Origin: JBDZUZ01 sp040255445
Lineage (GTDB): Bacteria > Planctomycetota > Phycisphaerae > Phycisphaerales > UBA1924
Reading direction: 5' to 3'
DNA length: 9,443 nucleotides
Assembly (NCBI GenBank): GCA_040255445.1
Contig: JBDZUZ010000150.1
Span: 1 to 9,443, forward strand
Part shown: positions 1-6,359 of the stretch, piece after piece
Layout of the letters: every line of letters starts with the position of its first letter
Position numbering within the stretch: position 1 is the stretch's first letter
Notes under the pieces: model-generated
What the model was told of the DNA's origin: nothing
What the model saw: only the letters and a program-made list of their open reading frames with translations
Databases searched by the model: none
Program-made: the position numbers and the translations under genes

Positions 1-1923
1 GGCGAGACGGTGGTCGTCGCGACCAACACGATCGCGCTGCAGGAGCAACTCGTCACCAAGGATGTGCCGCTGCTCCGCGAGACGCTCGAGCCCTTCGCCG
101 AGCTCGCGCCCGATGGGCTGCCGCGTGAGGTCCGGCCGGTGCTCGTCAAGGGCCGCGGCAACTACATGAGCATCCGCCGCCTCAAGCTCGCCAGCCAGCG
201 GCAGGACCGCTTATTCGCGGACCCCGCCGCGCGGCGGAGCCTGCACGTCATCGAAGAGTGGGCCTACGAGACCGAGGACGGCACGCTCTCGACGCTCCCG
301 CCCATCGAGCGGCCGGGCGTGTGGGACCGTGTGCAGTCCGATTCGGGCAACTGCATGGGCCGCCGCTGCCCGCACTACGAATCGTGCTTCTATCAGAGCG
401 CACGCCGCGAGATGGAGAACGCGAACCTCCTGATCTGCAACCATGCACTCTTCTTCAGCGACCTCGCGCTGCGGGCGCAGGATGTCGGCTTCCTCCCCAA
501 GTACGACCACGTCATCCTCGATGAGGCCCACGGCGTCGAGGATGTCGCCTCCGAGCACTTCGGCGTTTCACTCACCGAGGGGCGCATTCAGCACCTGCTC
601 TCGACGCTGCACGCGCGCAACGGCAAGGGTTACCTCGCCCACGCGATGCTCCTCTCGACCGAGCCCGACCGCGTGCAGAAGGCGATTGTGCTGGTGGAGC
701 AGGCGGGGGCCGCGGCCCGAGCGTTCTTCGACAGCCTCCCAAAGCCCGAGGGCTCCAATACCGGCGTCTTCGGCGCGGCGAGTGTCGCACCCGGCACCGT
801 CCGCGTCCGCGAAGCCGGCACGGTTGCCAACACCATCACCCCCGCGTTCCGCGAGCTCTCCCTGCGCCTCGCCGGCCTCAAGGACATCATGCCCGGCGAT
901 GCCGACCGCTTCGAGCTCAACGCGTACAGCCAGCGCGCGGCGATGGTCGCAGATGCCGCCGAGGCCCTTGTTTCGCAGACGGTGCCCAAGAGCGTGTACT
1001 GGGTCGAACACGGCGGCGGCGAGACCTCGCGGCAGCGCAGCGTCGGCATGGCCTGCGCCCCGATCGAAGTGGGGCCTCTCCTCAAGGAGCACCTCTTCCG
1101 CCAGGACTACTCCGTCGTCCTCACCAGCGCCACGCTCGCCACGCGGCGCATCAAGGACGATGAACCGACCGAGACCGCCGAGACCGCCTTCGCGCACACG
1201 CTCGCCCGCCTCGGCTGCGAGGGCGCCAAGACCCTCCAGCTCGGCAGCCCCTTCGATTACGCCCGTCAGGTCGAGTTCTACATCGACACCACTGTCGATC
1301 ACGCTCGCGGCGGCAACGCGCGCAATTCGCCCGGCCGCGGCAAACTCGCCGAGCGCATCCTCCACCACCTCGAAGCCACCGAGGGCGGCGCATTCGTCCT
1401 CTTCACCAGTTTCGCCACGCTCAACTCCGTCGCTTCCGCCCTCGCCGGCCCGCTCGCGCACCGCGGCTGGCCGCTCCTGGCACAGGGTCGCGACGGCTCA
1501 CGCACGCTCATCCTCCAGCGCTTCCGCGAGAACGAGCACAGCGTGCTCCTGGGCGCGGCGAGCTTTTGGCAGGGCGTCGATGTCCGCGGCCGCGGCCTCC
1601 GCAATGTCATCATCACCAAGCTCCCCTTCGACCCCCCCGACCGTCCCCTCACGCAAGCCCGCTGCGAGCTCATCGAGGAACGCGGCGGCAACCCCTTCAT
1701 GGAGGACTCGATCCCCCGCGCCGTGATCCGCTTCAAGCAGGGCTTCGGCCGGCTGATCCGGTCGCAGGAGGACAGCGGCCGCGTGGTGGTGATGGACTCG
1801 CGGATCCTGACCGCCCGCTATGGCCGGCTGTTCCTGCAGGCGCTCCCCGAGGGCGTCGAGCCGCGGGTGGTGGGGGCCGAGGAAGAGCGGCCCGACCCGG
1901 GCATGGACGACCTCCCGTTCTGA
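1..1923 (+). CDS. dinG: DinG/XPD-family ATP-dependent DNA helicase (5' partial)
   Basis: Superfamily 2 helicase of the DinG/XPD type, expected to unwind damaged or structured DNA with 5'-3' polarity in repair. The frame is open from the first base, so the start codon, Q-motif region and Walker A lie upstream; 640 residues are visible. A GTG at base 10 is in frame but sits inside helicase motif Ia (VVVATNTIALQEQL), so it is not the real start. Counting from base 1: an Fe-S-like cluster C118-x4-C123-x5-C129, the DEAH box at 174-177 (VILDEAH), the TSAT motif near 375, motif V (SFWQGVDVRG) from 521, and motif VI (QGFGRLIRS) from 580 with its arginine finger. The C-x4-C-x5-C spacing matches E. coli DinG. 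The first cluster cysteine, expected in KGRxNYxC, is Ser57 here; C146 (LLICNHAL) is an extra cysteine. YoaA is the main alternative name. Family call is near certain; the exact subfamily is less so. Confidence 0.93.
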   Translation, partial: GETVVVATNTIALQEQLVTKDVPLLRETLEPFAELAPDGLPREVRPVLVKGRGNYMSIRRLKLASQRQDRLFADPAARRSLHVIEEWAYETEDGTLSTLPPIERPGVWDRVQSDSGNCMGRRCPHYESCFYQSARREMENANLLICNHALFFSDLALRAQDVGFLPKYDHVILDEAHGVEDVASEHFGVSLTEGRIQHLLSTLHARNGKGYLAHAMLLSTEPDRVQKAIVLVEQAGAAARAFFDSLPKPEGSNTGVFGAASVAPGTVRVREAGTVANTITPAFRELSLRLAGLKDIMPGDADRFELNAYSQRAAMVADAAEALVSQTVPKSVYWVEHGGGETSRQRSVGMACAPIEVGPLLKEHLFRQDYSVVLTSATLATRRIKDDEPTETAETAFAHTLARLGCEGAKTLQLGSPFDYARQVEFYIDTTVDHARGGNARNSPGRGKLAERILHHLEATEGGAFVLFTSFATLNSVASALAGPLAHRGWPLLAQGRDGSRTLILQRFRENEHSVLLGAASFWQGVDVRGRGLRNVIITKLPFDPPDRPLTQARCELIEERGGNPFMEDSIPRAVIRFKQGFGRLIRSQEDSGRVVVMDSRILTARYGRLFLQALPEGVEPRVVGAEEERPDPGMDDLPF

Positions 1924-1994
1924 GCGGGCTCGCCCGAAACCCGTCGCAAACCGCCGCCGCGGCCGGGTATTCCCGCCGTCCGGGCGAAGTTCGG

Positions 1995-2000
1995 TACAGT
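1995..2000 (+). promoter_or_regulatory. Putative -10 element TACAGT upstream of the phosphomannomutase gene
   Basis: TACAGT lies in the 132-base gap after the helicase gene, about 55 bases before the phosphomannomutase ATG. Its context, CGGTACAGTGGGCGG, matches 12 of 15 bases of a minus-strand site before the lipoprotein gene. No convincing -35 hexamer is seen at 16-19 bases. This is inferred from recurrence and position only. Confidence 0.33.
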
Positions 2001-2055
2001 GGGCGGCTACCGTTGGCACGATTCCGCCCATGGCGGGCGGCGAGGGAGATTCTGC

Positions 2056-3495
2056 ATGCTCGGACGCGTCTTTAAGGCCTACGACATCCGTGGTACCTAC
2101 CCGGATCTACTCAACGACACGATGGGCTGGCAGATCGGCTTCGGCGCGAGCAAGTTTCTGCTCGCCGATGCCCAGGCCGCGGGGGAGACCACCCCGATGA
2201 TGAAGAACGTCGTCGTCGGTCGCGACATGCGGACCAGCAGCCCCGCCCTCTCCAAGCAGCTGATCCAGGGCATCAACGACCAGGGCGGCGATGTCATCGA
2301 TGTCGGCCTCTGCGACACCTCGATGATCTACTTCGCCGTCAACCACCTCGACTGCGCCGGCGGCGTCATGGTCACCGCCAGTCACAACCCCCCGCAGTAC
2401 AACGGCTTCAAAATCTCCAAGCGCAAGGCCAAGCCCGTCGGCGAGTCGACCGGTCTCGCGGAGATCCGCAAGCACGCCGCCATGGTCGATAAGTCGTCGG
2501 TCGCCAAGTCCGGCGGCCGGCACGAGCAGCGCGATCTGTGGCCCGCGTACACGCGCCACGTCCGCTCCTTCCTCGACATGGGCGGCGTCAAGCTCAAGGT
2601 CGCGATCGACGCCAGCAACGGCATGGCCGGGACGATGTTCCCCAAGATCTTCGGCAAGGAGAGCAGCATGGGCGCTGTGCCCGGGCTCGAGGTGCTGGAA
2701 CTCAATTTCGACAACACCAAGGGCACCTTCGCCCACGAGCCCAACCCGCTCGTGAAGTCGAACCTCTCGCAGGTCCGCGAGATGGTCCTCACCGAGAAGG
2801 CCGATCTGGGCGTCTGCTTCGACGGTGATGCCGACCGCTGCGTGATCATCGATGAGAAGGGCCACCCCGTCGGCTGCGATCACCTCACCGCGCTCCTCGC
2901 CCGCTACTTCCTCGAGAAGCGCAAGGGCGCGGCGGTGGTCTATGACCTCCGCTCGACCAAGGCCGTCGCCGAGGAAGTCGAGAAGGCCGGCGGCATCCCG
3001 CTCCGCTCCCGCGTCGGGCACGTGTTCATGAAAGAAGCCATGGCCCGCCAGAACGCCTGCTTCGGCGGCGAGCTCTCCGGCCACTTCTACTTCCAGGACA
3101 ACTTCAACGCCGACTCGGGCGCGATCGCCATGTGCATCGTGTTCACGATGATGGCACAGACCGGCCAGAAGATGAGCGAGCTGATCAAGCCGATCGCCCG
3201 CTACTCGCAGTCCGGCGAGATCAACTTCCAGATCGAAGAGAAGGACGCCGCGATCGCCGCCCTCAAGGAGAAGTTCTCCGAAGAGGCCGGGTACGACGCT
3301 CATGTCGACGAGCTCGACGGCGTGACCATCGACTGCTTCGACGACGCCGGCGACAAGGGCGGCTGGTGGTGCAACGTCCGCAAGAGCAACACCGAGCCGC
3401 TCCTCCGCCTCAACCTCGAGGCGAAGAACAAGGAGATCCTCGAGCGGATGATCCGCGAGATCTCCCCGATCCTGGGCCGGCGCGTCGATCACTGA
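2056..3495 (+). CDS. manB: Phosphomannomutase/phosphoglucomutase
   Basis: Cytoplasmic alpha-D-phosphohexomutase of 479 residues. It interconverts hexose-6-phosphate and hexose-1-phosphate, feeding GDP-mannose or UDP-glucose synthesis for glycans. All four active-site elements are present: the phosphoserine loop TASHNP with Ser109; the metal loop DGDADR at 256-261; the sugar-recognition loop GGELSGH with Glu339 and Ser341; and the phosphate-binding loop RKSNTEP from Arg442. Spacing and length fit bacterial PMM/PGM enzymes such as Pseudomonas AlgC. The ATG at 2056 is chosen because GGGAG at 2044-2048 sits 7 bases upstream and the protein then begins MLGRVFKAYDIRG, the usual family N-terminus. 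An in-frame GTG at 1999 would add 19 residues unlike the family and overlaps the putative promoter. The sequence does not settle whether mannose or glucose phosphate is preferred. A GC-rich hairpin follows the stop. Confidence 0.93.
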   Translation: MLGRVFKAYDIRGTYPDLLNDTMGWQIGFGASKFLLADAQAAGETTPMMKNVVVGRDMRTSSPALSKQLIQGINDQGGDVIDVGLCDTSMIYFAVNHLDCAGGVMVTASHNPPQYNGFKISKRKAKPVGESTGLAEIRKHAAMVDKSSVAKSGGRHEQRDLWPAYTRHVRSFLDMGGVKLKVAIDASNGMAGTMFPKIFGKESSMGAVPGLEVLELNFDNTKGTFAHEPNPLVKSNLSQVREMVLTEKADLGVCFDGDADRCVIIDEKGHPVGCDHLTALLARYFLEKRKGAAVVYDLRSTKAVAEEVEKAGGIPLRSRVGHVFMKEAMARQNACFGGELSGHFYFQDNFNADSGAIAMCIVFTMMAQTGQKMSELIKPIARYSQSGEINFQIEEKDAAIAALKEKFSEEAGYDAHVDELDGVTIDCFDDAGDKGGWWCNVRKSNTEPLLRLNLEAKNKEILERMIREISPILGRRVDH

Positions 3496-3513
3496 CGCCG
3501 CGGGCCCAGGCAG

Positions 3514-3537
3514 CCCCGCGCGATGGATCGCGCGGGG
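3514..3537 (+). terminator. GC-rich perfect hairpin between manB and the ATPase gene
   Basis: CCCCGCGCGAT, two bases, then ATCGCGCGGGG: a perfect 11-base inverted repeat beginning 18 bases after the phosphomannomutase stop. In RNA it would probably form a 9-10 bp stem with a small loop. No T-run follows, so it is not a classic intrinsic terminator. It could attenuate transcription, protect the upstream mRNA 3' end, or be a protein site. Confidence 0.5.
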
Positions 3538-3569
3538 ATCAGCGGATGTCCAACGCGAACGGATGACGC

Positions 3570-5156
3570 ATGACAGTCGCCGATTTCCTCCAACACTGGT
3601 CGCTCACGCAGAACCCGTTCCGCGGCGAGGAGGCCCGGGCCGACGATGTCTTCGCCCGCATGGGCCCGGCCGGCCCGCGGACCGCCATCGCCGAGTCGCC
3701 CGGCGCGCCCGCCGTCTACCACTCCGACTTCGACAAGATCCTGGGCGATCTCAAGCGTCCCAGCAGCAGCGTCGTCTTCGGCGAGAAGGGCAGCGGCAAG
3801 ACCGCGATCCGCCTCCAACTCGCGCAGCGCATCCACGAGTTCAACGTCGCCGGCCGCGGCGGCCGCGTGCTGCTCGTCGCCTACGACGACCTCAATGGTG
3901 TGCTCGACCGCCTCCACGAACGCGTCGGCGGTAAGTCGCCGCTCGACAGCCTGCAGCAGATCCGCCTGGTCGATCACATCGATGGCGTGCTCTCGCAGGT
4001 CACGCCGCGCCTGATCGATGCTGTCCTGGGTCAGAAGGACAGCGAGCGGGTCGGCGCGGAGAAGGCCGGGCCCGAGGCGATCAGTCTGGGCGAGCACCCC
4101 CGAAAGCTCGTCCGCGGGCTCGACCCCGTCGCCAAGCGTGATCTGCTGCTGCTCCAGGCGCTCTACGACAAGGCCGATGCCGCGGACCTGCGCACCGGCA
4201 AACTCAGGAAGCGACTGGGCATCGGCCTGCCCATGACGGCGTGGCTCGCTCGCGCGGTCATCTGGATCGTGCCGGTCCTCCTCGCCGCGGCGTTCGTCTT
4301 CCACTACTTCTTCGCGGAAGGAGTCCTCGCGAACGAGTGGGTGATGTATGTCATCCTCGGACTCGCGGCGGTCTGGGTGCTCGCAGCGCTCAAGCTCCTC
4401 CTCTGGGACCGCTTCGTCCTGCTCCGCCTCGCCCGCTCCATCCGCAAGCAGATCCGCGTCACCGCCCGCGGCCTCGAGTCCTACGCGCGCTCGCTCCGCC
4501 AGCTCGACCCCGTGCTCCGCGAGCCGGGCGTGCTGCCGGTCACGGACTCGGACGAGGCCCGCTACGTCCTGCTCGACCGCTTCAAGCGCGTGCTCCGCCC
4601 GCTGGGTTACAGCGGCGTCATCCTCATCGTCGACCGCGTCGATGAGCCCACGCTGGTGAGCGGTGACCCCGAGCGCATGAAGGCCCTGACCTGGCCGATG
4701 CTCAACAACAAGTTCCTGCAGCAGGACGGCCTGGGCGTCAAGCTCCTGCTCCCCGTCGAGCTCCGCCACGCGCTCTTCCGCGAATCGAGCGCGTTCTTCC
4801 AGGAAGCCCGCCTCGACAAGCAGTCGCTCGTCGAGCGGCTGACCTGGACCGGCGCGATGCTCTTCGACCTCTGCGAGGCACGCCTCCGCGCCTGCCGCCC
4901 CGCCAGCACCGAGCCGATCGATCTCATGGCGATCTTCGATGAAGACGTCTCGCGGCAGGATGTCATCGATGCCCTCGACCGCATGCACCAGCCCCGCGAT
5001 GCCTTCAAGCTTATGTACCGCGTGCTCACCGAGCACTGCTCATCGGTCACCGCCGGCGAGAACGCCTGGCGCATCCCGCGGCATGTCCTGCAGACTGTCC
5101 AGAAGCAGGAAAGCGACCGCGTGCAGCAGCTCTACCGCGGCATCCGGCCGGGCTGA
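3570..5156 (+). CDS. Membrane-inserted P-loop ATPase, KAP-like architecture, function unknown
   Basis: Protein of 528 residues with a P-loop NTPase core. The N-terminus has a WSLTQNPF motif recalling the pre-P-loop segment of ExeA-type AAA proteins. Walker A is GEKGSGKT at 71-78. The Walker B candidate is VILIVDRVDE at about 350-359, with D355 and D358-E359. The unusually long insert between them holds two strongly hydrophobic helices, about 226-248 and 257-279, joined by a short acidic loop and followed by a basic stretch, so both ATPase halves should face the cytoplasm. After Walker B come a sensor-1-like LLLPVEL segment and a C-terminal region with QPRDAFKLMYR, perhaps a lid or winged-helix domain. 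Membrane helices between Walker A and B characterise many prokaryotic KAP NTPases, but the canonical DDLDR Walker B is altered, so membership is tentative. The ATG lacks a good Shine-Dalgarno; only GGATG at 3561-3565 is nearby. The gene follows manB by 74 bases and faces the lipoprotein gene. Substrate and partners are unknown. Confidence 0.85.
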   Translation: MTVADFLQHWSLTQNPFRGEEARADDVFARMGPAGPRTAIAESPGAPAVYHSDFDKILGDLKRPSSSVVFGEKGSGKTAIRLQLAQRIHEFNVAGRGGRVLLVAYDDLNGVLDRLHERVGGKSPLDSLQQIRLVDHIDGVLSQVTPRLIDAVLGQKDSERVGAEKAGPEAISLGEHPRKLVRGLDPVAKRDLLLLQALYDKADAADLRTGKLRKRLGIGLPMTAWLARAVIWIVPVLLAAAFVFHYFFAEGVLANEWVMYVILGLAAVWVLAALKLLLWDRFVLLRLARSIRKQIRVTARGLESYARSLRQLDPVLREPGVLPVTDSDEARYVLLDRFKRVLRPLGYSGVILIVDRVDEPTLVSGDPERMKALTWPMLNNKFLQQDGLGVKLLLPVELRHALFRESSAFFQEARLDKQSLVERLTWTGAMLFDLCEARLRACRPASTEPIDLMAIFDEDVSRQDVIDALDRMHQPRDAFKLMYRVLTEHCSSVTAGENAWRIPRHVLQTVQKQESDRVQQLYRGIRPG

Positions 5157-5182
5157 GTCATCCGCTGTGTCGATGTTCGAGA

Positions 5183-5198
5183 CCGGGCCGCGGCTCGG
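5183..5198. terminator. Possible bidirectional terminator hairpin between convergent genes
   Basis: CCGGGC-CGCG-GCTCGG can fold into a 6 bp stem, including one G-U pair, with a 4-base loop. It lies in the 64-base gap between the ends of the ATPase gene (plus) and the lipoprotein gene (minus). Position suits a shared terminator, but there is no T-run on either strand and chance hairpins are common at this GC content. Confidence 0.3.
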
Positions 5199-5220
5199 AC
5201 GGCCGCGTCATCACGGTCGG

Positions 5221-5646
5221 TCAGTTCCCGCCGGCGCTGCTCATGTGGCCCTCGGGGCCCTCACGCAGCTCCATATCGATCCGCCGCGCCGAGGCCGGCG
5301 GCACCGTTACGGTGTTGGGCAGGCTGACCTGCTGCGAGTTGATCGGCATGTAGGCCCAACGCATCAGCGCGTTGTTCTCCGACTCCGACTCGCCGGTCCT
5401 GTCGACGAACCGGACAACCAACTGCTGGCCGACCGGCACCTCGCCGGTCCACACAGGCTGCCCGGTCCGCGTGTCGACGACCGAGATCGTCTGAGGCGCG
5501 TGTGCGAATGACTGGTAAGTGAAGGTGTCGTTCGAAGAACCGCTGCCGCCCGGCTTGAAGGCGCAGGCGCCAAGGAACGAGGTGGCGAGCATGAGGGCGG
5601 CGCCGACCGAAACCGTGAGCACCCGCCGAGCGTTCGTGTTGACCAT
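5221..5646 (-). CDS. Small putative lipoprotein, function unknown
   Basis: Protein of 141 residues with a lipoprotein signal peptide: basic start (MVNTNARR), hydrophobic core at about 9-26, and lipobox LGAC with Cys28 as the expected lipidated residue. A Gly/Ser linker follows, then a soluble domain of about 100 residues. This looks rich in beta-strands (QTISVVDTRTGQPVWTG, QQLVVRFVDRTG, then a VPPASARRIDMEL segment), consistent with a small periplasmic or surface beta-sandwich, but I recognise no family. The ATG at 5646 is preferred because AGGGAG (5656-5661) lies 9 bases upstream and the signal peptide begins there. The frame stays open to 5964, but that extension would run through the divergent promoter region and into ispF. 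It is convergent with the ATPase gene; no functional link is shown. The coding frame and signal peptide are well supported, the role is not. Confidence 0.82.
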   Translation of the reverse strand: MVNTNARRVLTVSVGAALMLATSFLGACAFKPGGSGSSNDTFTYQSFAHAPQTISVVDTRTGQPVWTGEVPVGQQLVVRFVDRTGESESENNALMRWAYMPINSQQVSLPNTVTVPPASARRIDMELREGPEGHMSSAGGN

Positions 5647-5680
5647 GTTGACCGACTCCCTGCACCAGTACCACAGAACC

Positions 5681-5722
5681 AGCCCCGGGGCTGCCGCCGC
5701 CGGGCCGCGGCCGTTGCCGCGG
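5681..5722 (-). other. Structured leader candidate upstream of the lipoprotein gene
   Basis: Between the proposed minus-strand -10 site and the lipoprotein Shine-Dalgarno are a perfect 12-base palindrome AGCCCCGGGGCT (5681-5692) and a CCGCGG repeat (5705-5710 and 5717-5722). The two self-complementary CCGCGG copies can pair around a 6-base loop. These may fold in the 5' leader of the mRNA or act as protein sites. High GC makes chance occurrence possible, and no known riboswitch pattern is recognised. Confidence 0.3.
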
Positions 5723-5731
5723 ATTGCCCCC

Positions 5732-5737
5732 ACTGTA
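5732..5737 (-). promoter_or_regulatory. Putative -10 element TACAGT for the lipoprotein gene
   Basis: On the minus strand this reads CGATACAGTGGGGGC, nearly the same as the element before the phosphomannomutase gene. It lies about 85 bases upstream of the lipoprotein ATG, giving a leader of roughly 80 bases. No clear -35 box is visible 17 bases further upstream. The support is recurrence in two intergenic regions and correct orientation. Confidence 0.33.
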
Positions 5738-5796
5738 TCGGCCCGGGACGGGGGCCGCCTGCACGGGCACCCGCATGAGGGCCGCCCGGCGGGGAG

Positions 5797-5802
5797 TACA
5801 CT
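5797..5802 (+). promoter_or_regulatory. Putative -10 element TACACT of ispF (leaderless)
   Basis: GAGTACACT ends 6 bases before the ispF ATG. If it is a -10 hexamer, transcription would begin at or next to the A of the start codon and give a leaderless mRNA. The alternative is that GGGGAG (5791-5796) is a Shine-Dalgarno, but its 12-base spacing is long. No -35 hexamer is evident. Confidence 0.27.
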
Positions 5803-5808
5803 CGCCGC

Positions 5809-6339
5809 ATGAGCGACCCCGGCCAGCCCGCATCCCGCCCGCCGTTCCGGATCGGGCACGGTTACGACCTCCACCGCCTCGAACCCCGCCCGCCCGCCGG
5901 GGCCGGGCGGCCGCTGGTGGTGGGGGGCGTGCGGCTCGACCACGACCGCGGCCCGATCAGCCATTCAGACGGCGATGCCCTGCTCCACGCGATCACCGAT
6001 GCGATCCTGGGGGCCCTGGCAGGTCCGGATATCGGCCAGCTCTTCCCGGACAATGACCCGGCCAACGAGTCCGCAGATTCCGCGATCTTCCTCGAGGCCG
6101 CGGCGAAGCACGCCCGCACCTCGGGGTACCGCATCGGCAATGTCGATGCCACGGTGATCCTCGAACGGCCGAAGATCGGGCCCCACAAGGAAGCGATGCG
6201 GACGGCGATCGCGAGGATCCTGGGGATCGAACCCGCATTCGTGAACATCAAGGGCAAGACCCACGAGCGAGTCGATGCGGTGGGCGAGGGGCGCGCGATC
6301 GAGACGCACGCGGTGGTGCTGCTGATCGCGGCGGAGTGA
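5809..6339 (+). CDS. ispF: 2-C-methyl-D-erythritol 2,4-cyclodiphosphate synthase
   Basis: Cytoplasmic MEP-pathway enzyme of 176 residues. It cyclises 4-diphosphocytidyl-methylerythritol 2-phosphate to methylerythritol 2,4-cyclodiphosphate with release of CMP, and acts as a homotrimer. Visible family marks are RIGHGYDLHR with metal ligands Asp20 and His22, then ISHSDGDALLHAITDAILGA with the third metal ligand His60, then DIGQLFPDNDP and ADSAIFL. Near the C-terminus K-x-T-x-E is retained (Glu153 matches E. coli Glu135), but the usual GRGEG is GEGRA here (Glu160, Arg162). It is a stand-alone protein, not an IspDF fusion, about 17 residues longer than E. coli IspF, mostly through an N-terminal extension and a Pro/Gly-rich insert near 26-34. 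The ATG at 5809 gives the expected N-terminus. It is divergent from the lipoprotein gene and convergent with the dehydrogenase gene 20 bases away. Confidence 0.96.
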   Translation: MSDPGQPASRPPFRIGHGYDLHRLEPRPPAGAGRPLVVGGVRLDHDRGPISHSDGDALLHAITDAILGALAGPDIGQLFPDNDPANESADSAIFLEAAAKHARTSGYRIGNVDATVILERPKIGPHKEAMRTAIARILGIEPAFVNIKGKTHERVDAVGEGRAIETHAVVLLIAAE

Positions 6340-6359
6340 TGCGGTCGTAGCGCTGCCGG

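Noticed and set aside
568..1461. 297-codon minus-strand frame within the helicase gene
   Set aside because: Antisense shadow with Gly/Ala/Glu-rich composition and no recognisable motif or ribosome-binding site.
443..1726. 427-codon open frame in another plus-strand frame of the helicase gene
   Set aside because: Its product is a Ser/Pro/Arg/Ala mixture typical of shifted GC-rich codons and it overlaps the helicase motifs throughout.
1924..1940. Small CGGGC-TC-GCCCG hairpin just after the helicase stop as a terminator
   Set aside because: The stem is only 5 bp with a 2-base loop and no T-run; such repeats are expected by chance at this GC content.
1999..2055. GTG start at 1999 for the phosphomannomutase
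   Set aside because: The extra 19 residues do not resemble the family N-terminus and the GTG lies in a promoter-like element; the ATG at 2056 has GGGAG 7 bases upstream.
2107..3492. 461-codon open frame on the minus strand opposite phosphomannomutase
   Set aside because: Same antisense artefact; the plus strand has every catalytic motif of the mutase and a good ribosome-binding site.
3489..5036. Long open frame (515 codons) on the minus strand opposite the ATPase gene
   Set aside because: GC-rich codon use on the plus strand leaves antisense frames open. The translation is rich in Asp, Glu, Val and Ala without domains, while the plus frame has Walker motifs and membrane helices.
3570..5156. 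Defence-island interpretation based on the KAP-like ATPase
   Set aside because: All identifiable neighbours are housekeeping or envelope genes; there is no nuclease, methyltransferase, integrase or toxin nearby.
5647..5964. N-terminal extension of the lipoprotein frame to 5964
   Set aside because: It would remove the signal peptide from the N-terminus, span the divergent promoter region and overlap ispF. The ATG at 5646 has a good Shine-Dalgarno.
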